Assembly: GCF_004359195.1 (NCBI RefSeq)
Contig: NZ_CP037954.1
Span: 2,170,001 to 2,234,000, forward strand
Source of the DNA: Chryseobacterium salivictor
GTDB taxonomy: Bacteria; Bacteroidota; Bacteroidia; Flavobacteriales; Weeksellaceae
Reading direction: 5' to 3'
DNA: 64,000 nucleotides
In this document: positions 51,955 through 61,239 of the stretch, one piece after another
Layout of the letters: each line of letters opens with the position of its first letter
Position numbering within the stretch: the stretch's first letter is position 1
The notes under the pieces: model-generated
The model's database searches: none
What the model was told of the DNA's origin: nothing
Seen by the model: only the letters and a program-made list of their open reading frames with translations
Translations under genes and position numbers: made by a program

Positions 51955-53346
51955 ATGAAAACATCAATCCAATTATTGGCTGCAGCTTTTTTGCTTGTTT
52001 CATGCTCGCGTGATTCACCACCAAAAAGTGGCGGAACACCAATTGGCGGCGGCGGTAGTGAACCTCCGATAAATGCTGTTTATACCGATCCTCAAATTAT
52101 CGGAATGACTCAAAAAGGAGTTACCAAATATTTTTGGGATTATGCAGAAGCGAATTCGAAATTAGCACGGGAACGTTACCATACCGATAATCCGGGAACA
52201 GATGCTTCAGTGATTACTACGGGAGGTTCTGGTTTTGGTTTAATGACCATTCTGGTAGCCATTAAAAATGGTGATGTTCCAAGGACTGAAGCCGTTTCCA
52301 GATTGACAACTTCTCTTAATTTTTTGCAGAATGCCAACCGTTTTCATGGAGCCTGGCCTCATTGGATCAATGGTAACAATGGAAATGTGATTCCTTTTGG
52401 TACAATGGATAATGGAGGTGATTTGGTTGAAACAGCATTTCTTGTTCAAGGGTTAATCTGTGTCCGGGAATATTTTAAAACTTCTACAGATGCACAGGAA
52501 CTCGCTTTGAGTAAAAAAGCTGATGAACTCTGGAGAGGTGTCGAATGGAATTGGTATACACAAGGTCAAAACGTTTTGTACTGGCACTGGTCGCCCAATT
52601 ACGATTTTCAGATGAATCTAAAAATACAGGGTTATGATGAAACTTTAATTACATATATTCTGGCGGCGGCTTCACCCAATTATTCTATTGCTAAAACAGT
52701 TTATCAACAGGGTTGGGCAAGAAATGGGAGTATAAAAACTGCTGCATCACAATATGGAATCCCATTAATAGTTAATCATAATGGAGCAAGTGGAACAGTA
52801 GGACCAATGTTTTTCTCACACTACTCTTTCCTTGGTTTGGATCCTCGAGGACTTTCCGATGAATACGTGAATTATGGAGATGTTGCGACAAATCATGCAA
52901 AAATAATGCATCAATATGCTATAGAAAATCCTAAAAACTGGACGGGTTACAGTACAAAGAATTGGGGATTAACTGCAAGTTACAGCCGAAACGCAGATGG
53001 GACAACAGGCTATTCTGCCCATCAGCCAAACAATGATTTAGGAGTGATTTCTCCTACAGCGGCCATTTCCAATATAGCTTATACTCCCGCAGAAAGCATA
53101 AGCTATTTAAGGTTTTTGTACAACGAAAATTATACGAAATATGTTGGTGTAGCAGGTCCATATGATGCATATTCAGTCCATTATAATTGGGTTACTCCAA
53201 GATATTTAGCAATAGATCAGGGAACAATTTCTCCAATGATTGAAAACCATCAGTCAGAGTTCCTTTGGAAATTATTTATGAATGCGCCGGATATTAAGCA
53301 GGGATTAATTAAATTGGGCTTTCATTCAAGCAGATATGGATTTTAA
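51955..53346 (+). CDS. GH144 endo-beta-1,2-glucanase-like lipoprotein (first copy)
   Basis: The 463-residue protein has a lipoprotein signal (LLAAAFLLVSCSRDS), a Gly-rich linker (about 23-38) and an (alpha/alpha)6-barrel catalytic domain of the former glucoamylase-like family. Visible blocks are TKYFWDYAEANSKLARERYH, VITTGGSGFGLMTILVAI, FHGAWPHWINGNNG, DNGGDLVETAFLVQGLICVR, VEWNWYTQGQNVLYWHWSPN and the final YLAIDQGTISPMIENHQSEF. GH144 enzymes cut beta-1,2-glucan into sophorooligosaccharides. The lipid anchor suggests action at the cell surface or in the periplasm. Substrate is inferred from the family, not shown by the sequence alone. Confidence 0.87.
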   Translation: MKTSIQLLAAAFLLVSCSRDSPPKSGGTPIGGGGSEPPINAVYTDPQIIGMTQKGVTKYFWDYAEANSKLARERYHTDNPGTDASVITTGGSGFGLMTILVAIKNGDVPRTEAVSRLTTSLNFLQNANRFHGAWPHWINGNNGNVIPFGTMDNGGDLVETAFLVQGLICVREYFKTSTDAQELALSKKADELWRGVEWNWYTQGQNVLYWHWSPNYDFQMNLKIQGYDETLITYILAAASPNYSIAKTVYQQGWARNGSIKTAASQYGIPLIVNHNGASGTVGPMFFSHYSFLGLDPRGLSDEYVNYGDVATNHAKIMHQYAIENPKNWTGYSTKNWGLTASYSRNADGTTGYSAHQPNNDLGVISPTAAISNIAYTPAESISYLRFLYNENYTKYVGVAGPYDAYSVHYNWVTPRYLAIDQGTISPMIENHQSEFLWKLFMNAPDIKQGLIKLGFHSSRYGF

Positions 53347-53378
53347 AAATTAAAAATTTCGAAATTAATTAGGTATTC

Positions 53379-54755
53379 ATGAAGAAAATTATTCTTATTT
53401 CAACATTGGCCGGTGTGTTGTTAATGTCGTGTGAAAGTACGAAACCAGTTATTATAGCAACCGAAAATCAGATGATAAACAAATCAGATGAAGCATTGAT
53501 GAATCAGGTACAGAGAGATGTATTAAAATATTTCTGGGAAGAAGCTGAACCCAACTCCAGGTTAGGACGGGAGCGTTATCATGAGGACAATATTTATCCT
53601 CAAAATGATAAAAACGTTATTACTACTGGAGGCTCAGGTTTCGGAATGATGACCATTCTCGTCGGAGTTGAAAGAAAATTTATTCCTCGAAAAGAAGCCG
53701 TTCAGCGATTAACGACGATGGCAGATTTTCTGGCAAAGTCAGACCGGCATCATGGTGCTTGGTCGCATTGGATAAATGGAGAAACCGGAAAAACAGTTCC
53801 ATTTGGTAAAAAAGATAATGGTGGTGATTTAGTAGAAACTGCATTTTTAGTTCAGGGAATTATTTCAGTGCGCGAATACTTTAAAAACGGAAATCAGGAA
53901 GAAAAAAATCTTGCCCAGAAAATGGATGATCTTTGGAAAGGAGTAGAGTGGAACTGGTACACCAAAGGTGGCGAAAAAACGCTCTATTGGCATTGGTCTC
54001 CGACCTATGGTTGGGAAATGAATTTCCCTTTAAAAGGATATGATGAAACTTTAGTAACCTATATTTTAGCCGCCTCTTCACCAACCTATCCAATTGATGC
54101 GGAAACCTATTATAAGGGATGGACGAGAAACGGAACTTACACTACCGATAAATCCAAGTACGGATTGCCGATGTATGTGAAACATAATGGCGCTGAAGAG
54201 TATGGCGGTCCGCTTTTCTGGGCACAATATTCTTATCTCGGATTAGATCCAACTGGTCTCTCTGACCGGTATGTTGCCAACTATTTTGATCTTAATAAAA
54301 ATCAGGTCCTAATTGATTATAAATACTGCGTCGAAAATCCAAAAGGTTGGAAAGGTTACGGACCAAATTACTGGGGACTTTCAGCAGGTTATACGAGAAA
54401 TAATGATGGTTCTGTTGGTTACACTGCGCATACTCCCATCAATGATTCAGGGGTAATTAATCCTACCGCAGCGCTCAGCAGTTTTCCTTACACGCCAAAA
54501 GAATCGATGGATTTTTTAAGATTTTTATATCAGGAAAAACCAGAATTCATTGGCTCTGCTGGTCCCTACGATGCAACTTCAATTAATTATAATGACTGGT
54601 TTACACCAAGATATTTGGCAATCGATCAGGGCACCATTTCACCCATGATCGAGAATTTCAGAACAGGTTTACTATGGAATTTATTTATGAATGCCCCTGA
54701 AATTAAGCAAGGACTGAAAAAATTAGATTTTAAATCAACAAAGTACACCTTTTAA
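53379..54755 (+). CDS. GH144 endo-beta-1,2-glucanase-like lipoprotein (second copy)
   Basis: This tandem paralogue of the preceding gene has 458 residues and its own lipoprotein signal (LAGVLLMSCESTK). It has the same block order: LKYFWEEAEPNSRLGRERYH, VITTGGSGFGMMTILVGV, HHGAWSHWINGETG, DNGGDLVETAFLVQGIISVR, VEWNWYTKGGEKTLYWHWSP and YLAIDQGTISPMIENFRTG. The copies differ throughout, so the duplication is old or they were acquired separately. They may divide work by location (surface against periplasm) or chain length (inference). It starts 32 bases after the first copy. Confidence 0.87.
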   Translation: MKKIILISTLAGVLLMSCESTKPVIIATENQMINKSDEALMNQVQRDVLKYFWEEAEPNSRLGRERYHEDNIYPQNDKNVITTGGSGFGMMTILVGVERKFIPRKEAVQRLTTMADFLAKSDRHHGAWSHWINGETGKTVPFGKKDNGGDLVETAFLVQGIISVREYFKNGNQEEKNLAQKMDDLWKGVEWNWYTKGGEKTLYWHWSPTYGWEMNFPLKGYDETLVTYILAASSPTYPIDAETYYKGWTRNGTYTTDKSKYGLPMYVKHNGAEEYGGPLFWAQYSYLGLDPTGLSDRYVANYFDLNKNQVLIDYKYCVENPKGWKGYGPNYWGLSAGYTRNNDGSVGYTAHTPINDSGVINPTAALSSFPYTPKESMDFLRFLYQEKPEFIGSAGPYDATSINYNDWFTPRYLAIDQGTISPMIENFRTGLLWNLFMNAPEIKQGLKKLDFKSTKYTF

Positions 54756-54860
54756 TTTTTTAACGATTGAAACCATAGAAAAAATCATTCTAATCCGAAG
54801 TTGTATGAGTGATGCTCGCTCAAAAAAATAGAGTAAAGAAATAAACGAAATTTAATTAAA

Positions 54861-57188
54861 ATGAAAAAAATAGTTTTGCTGGCAGCGATGGCACTTTCGC
54901 CTTTGGTAATGGCACAGGATATTGTCAATAAACCGGTACAGTCTTTCCAGACCAGTCAGTATAAAGCCAAGAAAAAAGTTTTTATCGAAAATCTTTTGGC
55001 GAAAATGACCTTAGATGAAAAAATCGGTCAGCTTAATTTACCGAGTGCCGGAGATTTTACCACCGGACAGGCGCAAAATTCCGACATCGGAAAAAAAATT
55101 GAAGACGGTCTGGTCGGCGGACTTTTCAATATTAAAGGAGCTGATAAAATCAAAGCCGTTCAGAAGGTCGCCGTTGAAAAAAGCCGTTTAAAAATTCCAC
55201 TCATTTTTGGGATGGATGTCATCCATGGCTATGAAACAAATTTCCCAATCCCATTGGGGTTAGCAGCCTCTTGGGATATGGATTTGATTCAGCAGTCCGC
55301 CAGAGTTGCCGCCAAAGAAGCCACTGCAGATGGCATTTCCTGGACATTTTCCCCAATGACGGATATATCCCGTGAACCAAGATGGGGAAGGGTTTCTGAA
55401 GGATCCGGCGAAGATCCGTACTTAGGAAGTGAAATCGCAAAAGCAATGGTTTACGGTTATCAAGGTAAAGATTTATCACATCGTAATACCATCCTGGCGT
55501 GCGTGAAACATTTCGCCTTATATGGCGCTCCTGAAGCGGGTAGGGATTACAACACGGTTGACATGAGCCGCCTCAGAATGTTTAACGAATATTTCCCACC
55601 TTATAAAGCGGCAGTAGAAGCCGGCGTAGGCTCTGTAATGGCTTCTTTTAATGAAGTCGACGGAATTCCCGCCACAGGGAACCGATGGCTGCAAACGGAA
55701 GTGCTTCGGAATCAGTGGGGTTTCGATGGGTTTATTGTCACTGATTATACAGGGATTAATGAAATGGTAGATCATGGCATGGGAGATTTACAACATGTTT
55801 CTGCAATGTCACTGAATGCAGGAATCGATATGGATATGGTGGGCGAAGGTTTTTTGAAAACCTTAAAGAAATCCCTGCAGGAAGGAAAAGTGACTCAAGC
55901 GTCCATTGATCTCGCTGCCAGAAGAGTTTTGGAAGCAAAATATGATTTAGGATTGTTTGATGATCCCTACCGATATGGTGACGCAAAATTGGCCGCCAAA
56001 GAAGTGTACAGCTTAGAGAATAGAAATATTGCAAGAAATACGGCCGCACAGTCAATGGTTTTGATGAAGAATGAAAATCAGATTTTACCGCTGAAAAAAT
56101 CAGGAACCGTGGCAGTCATTGGTCCACTGGTGAACAACGCGCTTAATATGGCTGGGACGTGGAGCGTTGGTGCAAATCATGCTAATTCTGTTTCTTTAGT
56201 AAAAGGACTGCAGGATAATTTGGGCAAACAGGTAAAATTCCTTTCAGCAAAAGGCGCCAATATCGATTACAGTGAAAAGCTCGAAAATATCTATGCTGCA
56301 CACGGAAAACTAACAGACCGGGATTCCCGTTCGAAAGAAGAATTGCTGAAAGAAGCAATATCAGTTGCTAATCAGGCAGATGTAGTTGTACTTGCCATCG
56401 GAGAGTCTGCAGAGATGAGTGGGGAGTCTTCTTCCAGAACAGAAATTGATATTCCGGTTTCCCAGGTTGATTTATTAATGGAGTTAAAGAAAACAGGAAA
56501 ACCAATCGTAGTCGTTCTTTTCACTGGAAGACCATTGGCTTTAACCAATATGAAAGATATTCCAGACGCCATTTTAAATGTTTGGTTTCCGGGAACTGAA
56601 GCAGGAAATGCCATTACAGATGTTCTTTTTGGAAAAGTAAATCCTTCCGGAAAATTGCCGATGACGTTCCCAAGAAGTGTAGGTCAGATTCCATTATATT
56701 ACAATCATAAAAATACCGGACGACCTTTGAGTGCTGAAAAAACAGAAAAATGTGAATATGAGCGATTCCGTTCCAATTTTATGGACGAATGCAATACGCC
56801 GCTTTATCCATTCGGTTATGGATTAAGTTATACCCATTTTAATTATTCTGATATTTCGGTTTCTAACGTAAATCCAAAAGGAAATCAAACCATCCTGGCA
56901 TCAGTTACGGTGACCAACACTGGGAATTATGATGGCGCAGAAGTAGTGCAGCTTTATATAAGAGATATTGTTGGCAGCATTACAAGACCTGTGAAAGAAT
57001 TAAAAGGTTTCCAAAAAATATTTTTAAAGAAAGGGGAAAGTAAGAAAGTAACTTTTAATATCTCTCCCGAAGAACTGAAATTCTACAACCATTCCTTGGA
57101 ATATAATTGGGAAGCAGGTGACTTTGATATTATGATCGGTACCGATTCTGAACAGGTGAAAACTGTAAAAATCAATTGGAATAAGTAA
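54861..57188 (+). CDS. GH3 family beta-glucosidase
   Basis: The 775-residue periplasmic enzyme has a signal peptide (MKKIVLLAAMALSPLVMAQ). The N-terminal (beta/alpha)8 domain contains FGMDVIHGYETNFPIPLGLA, SPMTDISREPRWGRVSEGSG, and the predicted nucleophile in GFIVTDYTGINEMVDHG (D295). The C-terminal sandwich domain has VVLAIGESAEMSGESSSRTE with the candidate acid/base Glu. A fibronectin III-like domain at the end includes YPFGYGLSYTHFNY. The sequence is BglX-like. In this locus it should cleave sophorose and longer beta-1,2-gluco-oligosaccharides to glucose, as reported for the GH3 enzyme beside GH144 in Bacteroides thetaiotaomicron (recalled). Its terminator closes the locus. Confidence 0.93.
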   Translation: MKKIVLLAAMALSPLVMAQDIVNKPVQSFQTSQYKAKKKVFIENLLAKMTLDEKIGQLNLPSAGDFTTGQAQNSDIGKKIEDGLVGGLFNIKGADKIKAVQKVAVEKSRLKIPLIFGMDVIHGYETNFPIPLGLAASWDMDLIQQSARVAAKEATADGISWTFSPMTDISREPRWGRVSEGSGEDPYLGSEIAKAMVYGYQGKDLSHRNTILACVKHFALYGAPEAGRDYNTVDMSRLRMFNEYFPPYKAAVEAGVGSVMASFNEVDGIPATGNRWLQTEVLRNQWGFDGFIVTDYTGINEMVDHGMGDLQHVSAMSLNAGIDMDMVGEGFLKTLKKSLQEGKVTQASIDLAARRVLEAKYDLGLFDDPYRYGDAKLAAKEVYSLENRNIARNTAAQSMVLMKNENQILPLKKSGTVAVIGPLVNNALNMAGTWSVGANHANSVSLVKGLQDNLGKQVKFLSAKGANIDYSEKLENIYAAHGKLTDRDSRSKEELLKEAISVANQADVVVLAIGESAEMSGESSSRTEIDIPVSQVDLLMELKKTGKPIVVVLFTGRPLALTNMKDIPDAILNVWFPGTEAGNAITDVLFGKVNPSGKLPMTFPRSVGQIPLYYNHKNTGRPLSAEKTEKCEYERFRSNFMDECNTPLYPFGYGLSYTHFNYSDISVSNVNPKGNQTILASVTVTNTGNYDGAEVVQLYIRDIVGSITRPVKELKGFQKIFLKKGESKKVTFNISPEELKFYNHSLEYNWEAGDFDIMIGTDSEQVKTVKINWNK

Positions 57189-57207
57189 AATAGAAACTAT
57201 CAATAGA

Positions 57208-57241
57208 GCCGTTTTCAAAATTAATGAAAGCGGTTTTTTTT
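57208..57241 (+). terminator. Terminator after the GH3 gene
   Basis: GCCGTTTTCA and TGAAAGCGGT pair through G-U wobbles around a 6-base loop, followed by eight T. It marks the 3' end of the utilisation locus. Confidence 0.8.
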
Positions 57242-57257
57242 GTCCGTTTATTATTAT

Positions 57258-57265
57258 TATTTTTG
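57258..57265 (+). promoter_or_regulatory. -7 box of the glutamate synthase-like gene
   Basis: TATTTTTG matches TAnnTTTG, 23 bases before the ATG at 57289. A TTG at 57240-57242 lies 15 bases upstream, slightly short of the usual spacing. Confidence 0.5.
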
Positions 57266-57288
57266 GGGCACTAAATAAAAAAATTGTA

Positions 57289-58809
57289 ATGAGAGAAAAA
57301 TTCATTAGGTGGGGATTAGTTCTTCTGGTGGTAACATGGGTAATATCTATATTAATTAAAACTCATTATTGGATCCCGATTCTGCTTAGTTGTATTTATA
57401 TATTGGGGCTTTACAACAGTTTCCAGACTAAACATGCCATTCTTCGTAACTTTCCGGTGTTGGGTTATTTCCGGTATTTTTTCGAAGAAATTTCGCCTGA
57501 AATGCAGCAGTATTTCATCGAAAGAGAAACTGATGGAAAACCTTTTCCAAGAAACGAACGTTCCGCTGCCTATAGAAGAGCGAAAAACATTAGCGATACA
57601 GTGCCTTTTGGGACACAATTAGAGATCAATAACAGAAAATATGAAGGAATAAAACATTCGATATACGCCAAATCACCTTCAGAGGAATTACCTACCGTAT
57701 TGGTCGGCGGCGATCAGTGTACTCAGAAATACAAAGCGTCACTTTTCAATATCTCTGCCATGAGTTTTGGATCATTAAGTGACCGTGCGCAGATGGCTTT
57801 AAACAGAGGTGCAAAAAAAGGTGGATTTTACCACAATACAGGAGAAGGTGGAATTTCGCCTTATCACCTGGAAGGTGGTGATTTATGCTGGCAGATCGGA
57901 ACCGGATATTTCGGTTGTAGAGATGACCACGGTAGATTTTCACCAGAGATTTTCAAGAAAAATGTGTCGATTCCAGCCGTAAAAATGATCGAGATAAAAA
58001 TATCTCAAGGAGCAAAACCAGGACACGGTGGAGTATTGCCGGGTTCTAAAAATACGCCGGAAATTGCAGCCATTCGTCACGTACAACCGGGTATGACTAT
58101 TATTTCGCCACCATCGCATTCTGCATTTTCTGATGCGGCGGGGCTGCTGAGATTTGTACAGGAATTAAGAGAACTTTCAGGCGGAAAACCAGTCGGTTTC
58201 AAATTATGTATCGGTGATACCAAAGAGTTTGAAGATATTTGCGCACAGATGAATGTATTGAAAATTTATCCTGATTTTATTACCGTAGATGGAGCAGAAG
58301 GAGGAACAGGAGCCGCACCGCCAGAATTTTCTGATGGAGTGGGAATGCCATTGGAACCTTCTTTAATCTTTGTCAATAGAACTTTGACCAATTTCAATGT
58401 AAGAGATAAACTGAAAGTAATCGCAAGTGGCAAAGTATTGACTTCACTTGATATCCTGCGCGCCATTGCGATGGGGGCAGATATGTGTAACAACGCCAGA
58501 GGATTTATGTTTGCTTTAGGCTGTATTCAGGCATTGAGATGTAATACCAATACTTGTCCGACCGGAGTGGCGACCCAGGATAAAATGCTTATTAAAGGAT
58601 TAGATGTAACCGATAAGAGTGAGCGTGTATATCACTTCCACAAAAACACTTTGCGTACCTGTAACGAGCTTATTGGCGCTGCCGGAAAATCGTCGTATAG
58701 CGAAGTTGATGCAAATATGTTTATGCGCGGAGACGAATTTGAGCATCTTGCCGATTATTACTTCCCGGATATTTTAGGAAATGTAAAAACACCCGCAGGG
58801 AAATATTAA
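57289..58809 (+). CDS. FMN-binding glutamate synthase family protein with membrane anchor
   Basis: The 506-residue protein resembles the FMN/Fe-S synthase domain of glutamate synthase without the glutaminase domain. Two N-terminal membrane helices (WGLVLLVVTWVISILI and WIPILLSCIYILGLYNSF) precede the barrel. The barrel shows FNISAMSFGSLSDRAQMALN, GEGGISPYHLEGGDLCWQIG, KISQGAKPGHGGVLPGSK, DFITVDGAEGGTGAAPPEF and VIASGKVLTSLDILRAIAMG. The 3Fe-4S cysteines are kept as C-x5-C-x4-C in CIQALRCNTNTCPTGVATQ. The lack of the glutaminase and reductase parts means the electron donor and substrate are unknown. It is a single gene. Confidence 0.9.
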   Translation: MREKFIRWGLVLLVVTWVISILIKTHYWIPILLSCIYILGLYNSFQTKHAILRNFPVLGYFRYFFEEISPEMQQYFIERETDGKPFPRNERSAAYRRAKNISDTVPFGTQLEINNRKYEGIKHSIYAKSPSEELPTVLVGGDQCTQKYKASLFNISAMSFGSLSDRAQMALNRGAKKGGFYHNTGEGGISPYHLEGGDLCWQIGTGYFGCRDDHGRFSPEIFKKNVSIPAVKMIEIKISQGAKPGHGGVLPGSKNTPEIAAIRHVQPGMTIISPPSHSAFSDAAGLLRFVQELRELSGGKPVGFKLCIGDTKEFEDICAQMNVLKIYPDFITVDGAEGGTGAAPPEFSDGVGMPLEPSLIFVNRTLTNFNVRDKLKVIASGKVLTSLDILRAIAMGADMCNNARGFMFALGCIQALRCNTNTCPTGVATQDKMLIKGLDVTDKSERVYHFHKNTLRTCNELIGAAGKSSYSEVDANMFMRGDEFEHLADYYFPDILGNVKTPAGKY

Positions 58810-58935
58810 AATTTGTAAAAACAAATAAGTTGCTATTAATTAAAAGAAAGTGTCTCAATACTCCAACTAACCCTCAGAGATTCTAATATTTGAACCCTAT
58901 GCTCGAACAGGAGTCCGTGAGAAAACCATAAAAAA

Positions 58936-58971
58936 AGCCGTTTCATATAGTTATGAGACGGCTTCTTTTTT
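58936..58971 (+). terminator. Terminator downstream of the glutamate synthase-like gene
   Basis: AGCCGTTTCAT and ATGAGACGGCT form an 11-bp stem with one wobble around a 6-base loop, followed by CTTTTTT. A short stretch at 58850-58920 between the stop and this hairpin has no recognised content. Confidence 0.8.
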
Positions 58972-59764
58972 GTGTTGAACTGATTGATGAAAATGACGAA
59001 AGATAATGGAAGTAATCGACAGATGATATTGAAAGTTAATTACGGCTTCAAGAGACTATCTTTATGGTTTTTTTTATTTGAATCTTATTGTCAAATATTG
59101 ATAATACAGCATTTTTTAAAGCATATGGAATAAATGGATTCTATAAACAAACCGGACACAAACAGTACAGCAGGGAATTAGGGATTTCCTCAAAAGAGCC
59201 AAAAATATCACCGCATAAATCTAGAATTCAAAATGTTTTCCTTCTGGTTTGGATCATTAATTTCCTGAACTTAACTTCATTGAAGACCGAATAATTTGAT
59301 TCGAGAAATTTAGAGAAAATTCCAAACTTTGAACTGAAAATTTAAACCAATGAATATAAATTCACTATTCACTATTCGGATCAGTTTCAAAACTTGGGGG
59401 GCTAAGCAAAAAATTTTGGATAATCTGAAAATACAGTACTTGGCCAGCAATCGGATTTCAGTGCGGGCGCTAAAAAGATATTGCAACACCGCAAACTATG
59501 CCCATTTGTACCCATTTCTCCAGATAACAAAAGTGTACTCATCCCCATACCAACCCCTGGCTTATGCTGACCTTATGCTGACTGTATGCTGACTCCTATC
59601 ATTGTATTAGGAGGTGAATATCGGTTTCGGAGAACAATTGAAGATCTGCCTCCTCTTTATTGGTTGTTTAGACCAGCAGAAATTTAAGAAGTTAACAGTC
59701 TTCAAAATTAAATATTTATATCTTTCTCTCCAAGTTTTGGGCTTGATTTGCATTGACCATTACA
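58972..59764. other. Gene-poor region with short repeats
   Basis: About 790 bp lie between the terminators of the glutamate synthase-like gene and the rpsF operon. Short open frames at 59088-59294 and 59350-59592 have no recognisable product, no promoter and poor codon character. An 11-bp tandem repeat lies at 59561-59593. The stretch may be the remains of decayed genes. Confidence 0.4.
59561..59593 (+). repeat. 11-bp tandem repeat, three units
   Basis: CTTATGCTGAC is present at 59561-59571 and 59572-59582, followed by a variant TGTATGCTGAC at 59583-59593. Confidence 0.75.
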
Positions 59765-59807
59765 TTTATCCAAAAAAATCCGCTATCAAATAAATGATAA
59801 CGGATTT
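59765..59807 (-). terminator. Terminator of the rpsF-rpsR-rplI operon
   Basis: AAATCCGCTATCA and TGATAACGGATTT (59776-59807) form a 13-bp stem with one mismatch. On the minus strand it is followed by seven T. It lies 21 bases after the rplI stop. Confidence 0.85.
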
Positions 59808-59827
59808 TACTTATTTCAAAAACTCTC

Positions 59828-60355
59828 TTATGCTTCTTCAGCTGGAGTCTCTTCTGTTGTCACTGCTTTTGGTTTAGCAACTGGTTTAGGAGCTTCTACC
59901 ACTGGCGGAGCATCAGAAACGATTTCGAATTCGTAGCTGTATTCCACTTCTCTGTGAAGTCTGATGATTGCAGTAGATTTACCAGTTCTCTTAATGTTGT
60001 TCCCTGGAATCTTGATGTATTTTTTATCAACCTGTACCCCTACTTTAGATAATTCGTCAGAAAGGTTAGCGTTGTTGATTGAACCAAACAATTTGTCACC
60101 AGTACCCACTTTAGTGGCGATAGTGATGTTTGTTTTTTTCAATTGATCTACGATTGCATTTGCAGCCGCAACCAATTTCGCTTCTTCGTCTTTTCTGGCT
60201 TCTAAAGTTTCTGCTAAAGCTGCTTTGTTTTTCGGCGTTGCCAAAAGTGCTAATCCTTGTGGTAACAAGAAGTTTCTTGCATAACCAGGTTTTACACTTA
60301 CTGTATCAAACTCTAAACCTAAGTTTTCTACGTCTTTTTTTAGGATAATGTCCAT
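59828..60355 (-). CDS. rplI: 50S ribosomal protein L9
   Basis: L9 binds 23S rRNA at the base of the L1 stalk. The N-terminal domain starts MDIILKKDVENLGLEFDTVS and continues VKPGYARNFLLPQGLALLAT. A long helix (ETLEARKDEEAKLVAAANAI) and the C-terminal domain follow. At 175 residues it is longer than the usual 147-150 because of an acidic, Pro/Ala-rich tail (about 150-175, VEAPKPVAKPKAVTTEETPA) that is common in flavobacteria. It is the last gene of the S6-S18-L9 operon but is separated from rpsR by 149 bases with a strong hairpin. Confidence 0.96.
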   Translation of the reverse strand: MDIILKKDVENLGLEFDTVSVKPGYARNFLLPQGLALLATPKNKAALAETLEARKDEEAKLVAAANAIVDQLKKTNITIATKVGTGDKLFGSINNANLSDELSKVGVQVDKKYIKIPGNNIKRTGKSTAIIRLHREVEYSYEFEIVSDAPPVVEAPKPVAKPKAVTTEETPAEEA

Positions 60356-60449
60356 TGTTGTTGTCCGTTTTTAATTTTAGAAAAAAGAATAATCTTCTTT
60401 TATCAAAAAATCGTTAGAATTAATTTATAAATCAGCAACAAAAGTTTTG

Positions 60450-60485
60450 AAAAAGAAACTTAATCAAATTAAGTTTCTTTTTTTA
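60450..60485. terminator. Hairpin between rpsR and rplI, possible attenuator
   Basis: A stem of AAAAGAAACTTAAT against ATTAAGTTTCTTTT with a 2-3 base loop is flanked by T-runs on both strands. On the minus strand it lies 20 bases after the rpsR stop, so part of the transcription may end before rplI. Confidence 0.6.
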
Positions 60486-60504
60486 TTCTTTTATCTATTT
60501 TGTC

Positions 60505-60807
60505 TTATTTCAAAAGATCCGCTACATAAGGCATCATTGCCAAATGTCTTGCTCTTTTGATGGCTGCAGATACTTTTCTTTGGTATTTCAAAGAAGTTCC
60601 TGTATATCTTCTTGGTAAAATTTTACCTTGCTCGTTAACGAACTGAAGAAGGAAATCTGCATCTTTATAATCTACATGTTTGATTCCGAATTTTTTGAAT
60701 CTACAGTATTTTTTGTCAGATTTTGTATTGATGTCAAGTGGAGTTAAAAATCTTACTTCAGATTCTCCTCCTGCTGAGGCTTGTTTAGCCATATCATCTA
60801 TTGCCAT
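60505..60807 (-). CDS. rpsR: 30S ribosomal protein S18
   Basis: S18 forms a dimer with S6 on the platform of the small subunit. The 100 residues include [40 protein letters not shown] and [20 protein letters not shown], the family core. An N-terminal extension of about 25 residues ([20 protein letters not shown]) is usual in Bacteroidota. It lies 25 bases downstream of rpsF. Confidence 0.97.
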   Translation of the reverse strand: MAIDDMAKQASAGGESEVRFLTPLDINTKSDKKYCRFKKFGIKHVDYKDADFLLQFVNEQGKILPRRYTGTSLKYQRKVSAAIKRARHLAMMPYVADLLK

Positions 60808-60832
60808 GTCTTTTCTTTTTTAAGGGTTAAAA

Positions 60833-61174
60833 TTAAGCTTTCGCAGTTTTCACTTTCGCTCTTCTTGTTACTGCATACTCGATCGCATGTTTGTCAAGTT
60901 TTGTAGTCAGGTAACGGATGATTCTCTCATCACGTTTGAAAGCAAGTTCCAGATCTGCTACTACAGTACCTTCACCTTTGAATTCGATCAAAGTGTAGAA
61001 TCCATTCTTTTTTAATTGAATTGGATAGGCTAATTTTTTCAGTCCCCATTTTTCTTTGGCAACGATTTCGCAATTGTGTGAAGTCAATAAGTCTTCAAAT
61101 TTTTTCACTGCTTCCTCCACCTGTGCGTCAGATAGAACGGGAGTTAAAATGAAAACAGTTTCGTAATTGTTCAT
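60833..61174 (-). CDS. rpsF: 30S ribosomal protein S6
   Basis: The 113-residue protein begins [20 protein letters not shown] and has the conserved [20 protein letters not shown] and [19 protein letters not shown]. It is the first gene of the S6-S18-L9 operon, with a full -33/-7 promoter just upstream. In other bacteria the S6:S18 complex represses its own mRNA; no such leader structure was confirmed here. Confidence 0.97.
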   Translation of the reverse strand: MNNYETVFILTPVLSDAQVEEAVKKFEDLLTSHNCEIVAKEKWGLKKLAYPIQLKKNGFYTLIEFKGEGTVVADLELAFKRDERIIRYLTTKLDKHAIEYAVTRRAKVKTAKA

Positions 61175-61208
61175 AATGTTAATTAATTTTGTTAATTATT
61201 TCGAGGTG

Positions 61209-61239
61209 CAAAAATATAACTTCTTTTTGTAACATGCAA
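61209..61239 (-). promoter_or_regulatory. rpsF operon promoter, full -33/-7 consensus
   Basis: On the minus strand TTG (61239-61237), a 20-base spacer and TATTTTTG (61216-61209). Spacing is the same as for the recR promoter. The leader to the rpsF ATG is about 30 bases. Confidence 0.7.

Noticed and set aside
54807..54821. Hairpin GAGTGA/TCGCTC between the second GH144 gene and GH3 gene as a terminator
   Set aside because: The stem is short, needs wobble pairs and is followed by A rather than T on the coding strand.
59088..59592. Two short open frames (68 and 80 codons) in the gene-poor region
   Set aside because: No promoter box, no recognised family, irregular codon use and overlap with short repeats. 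They are more likely noncoding.
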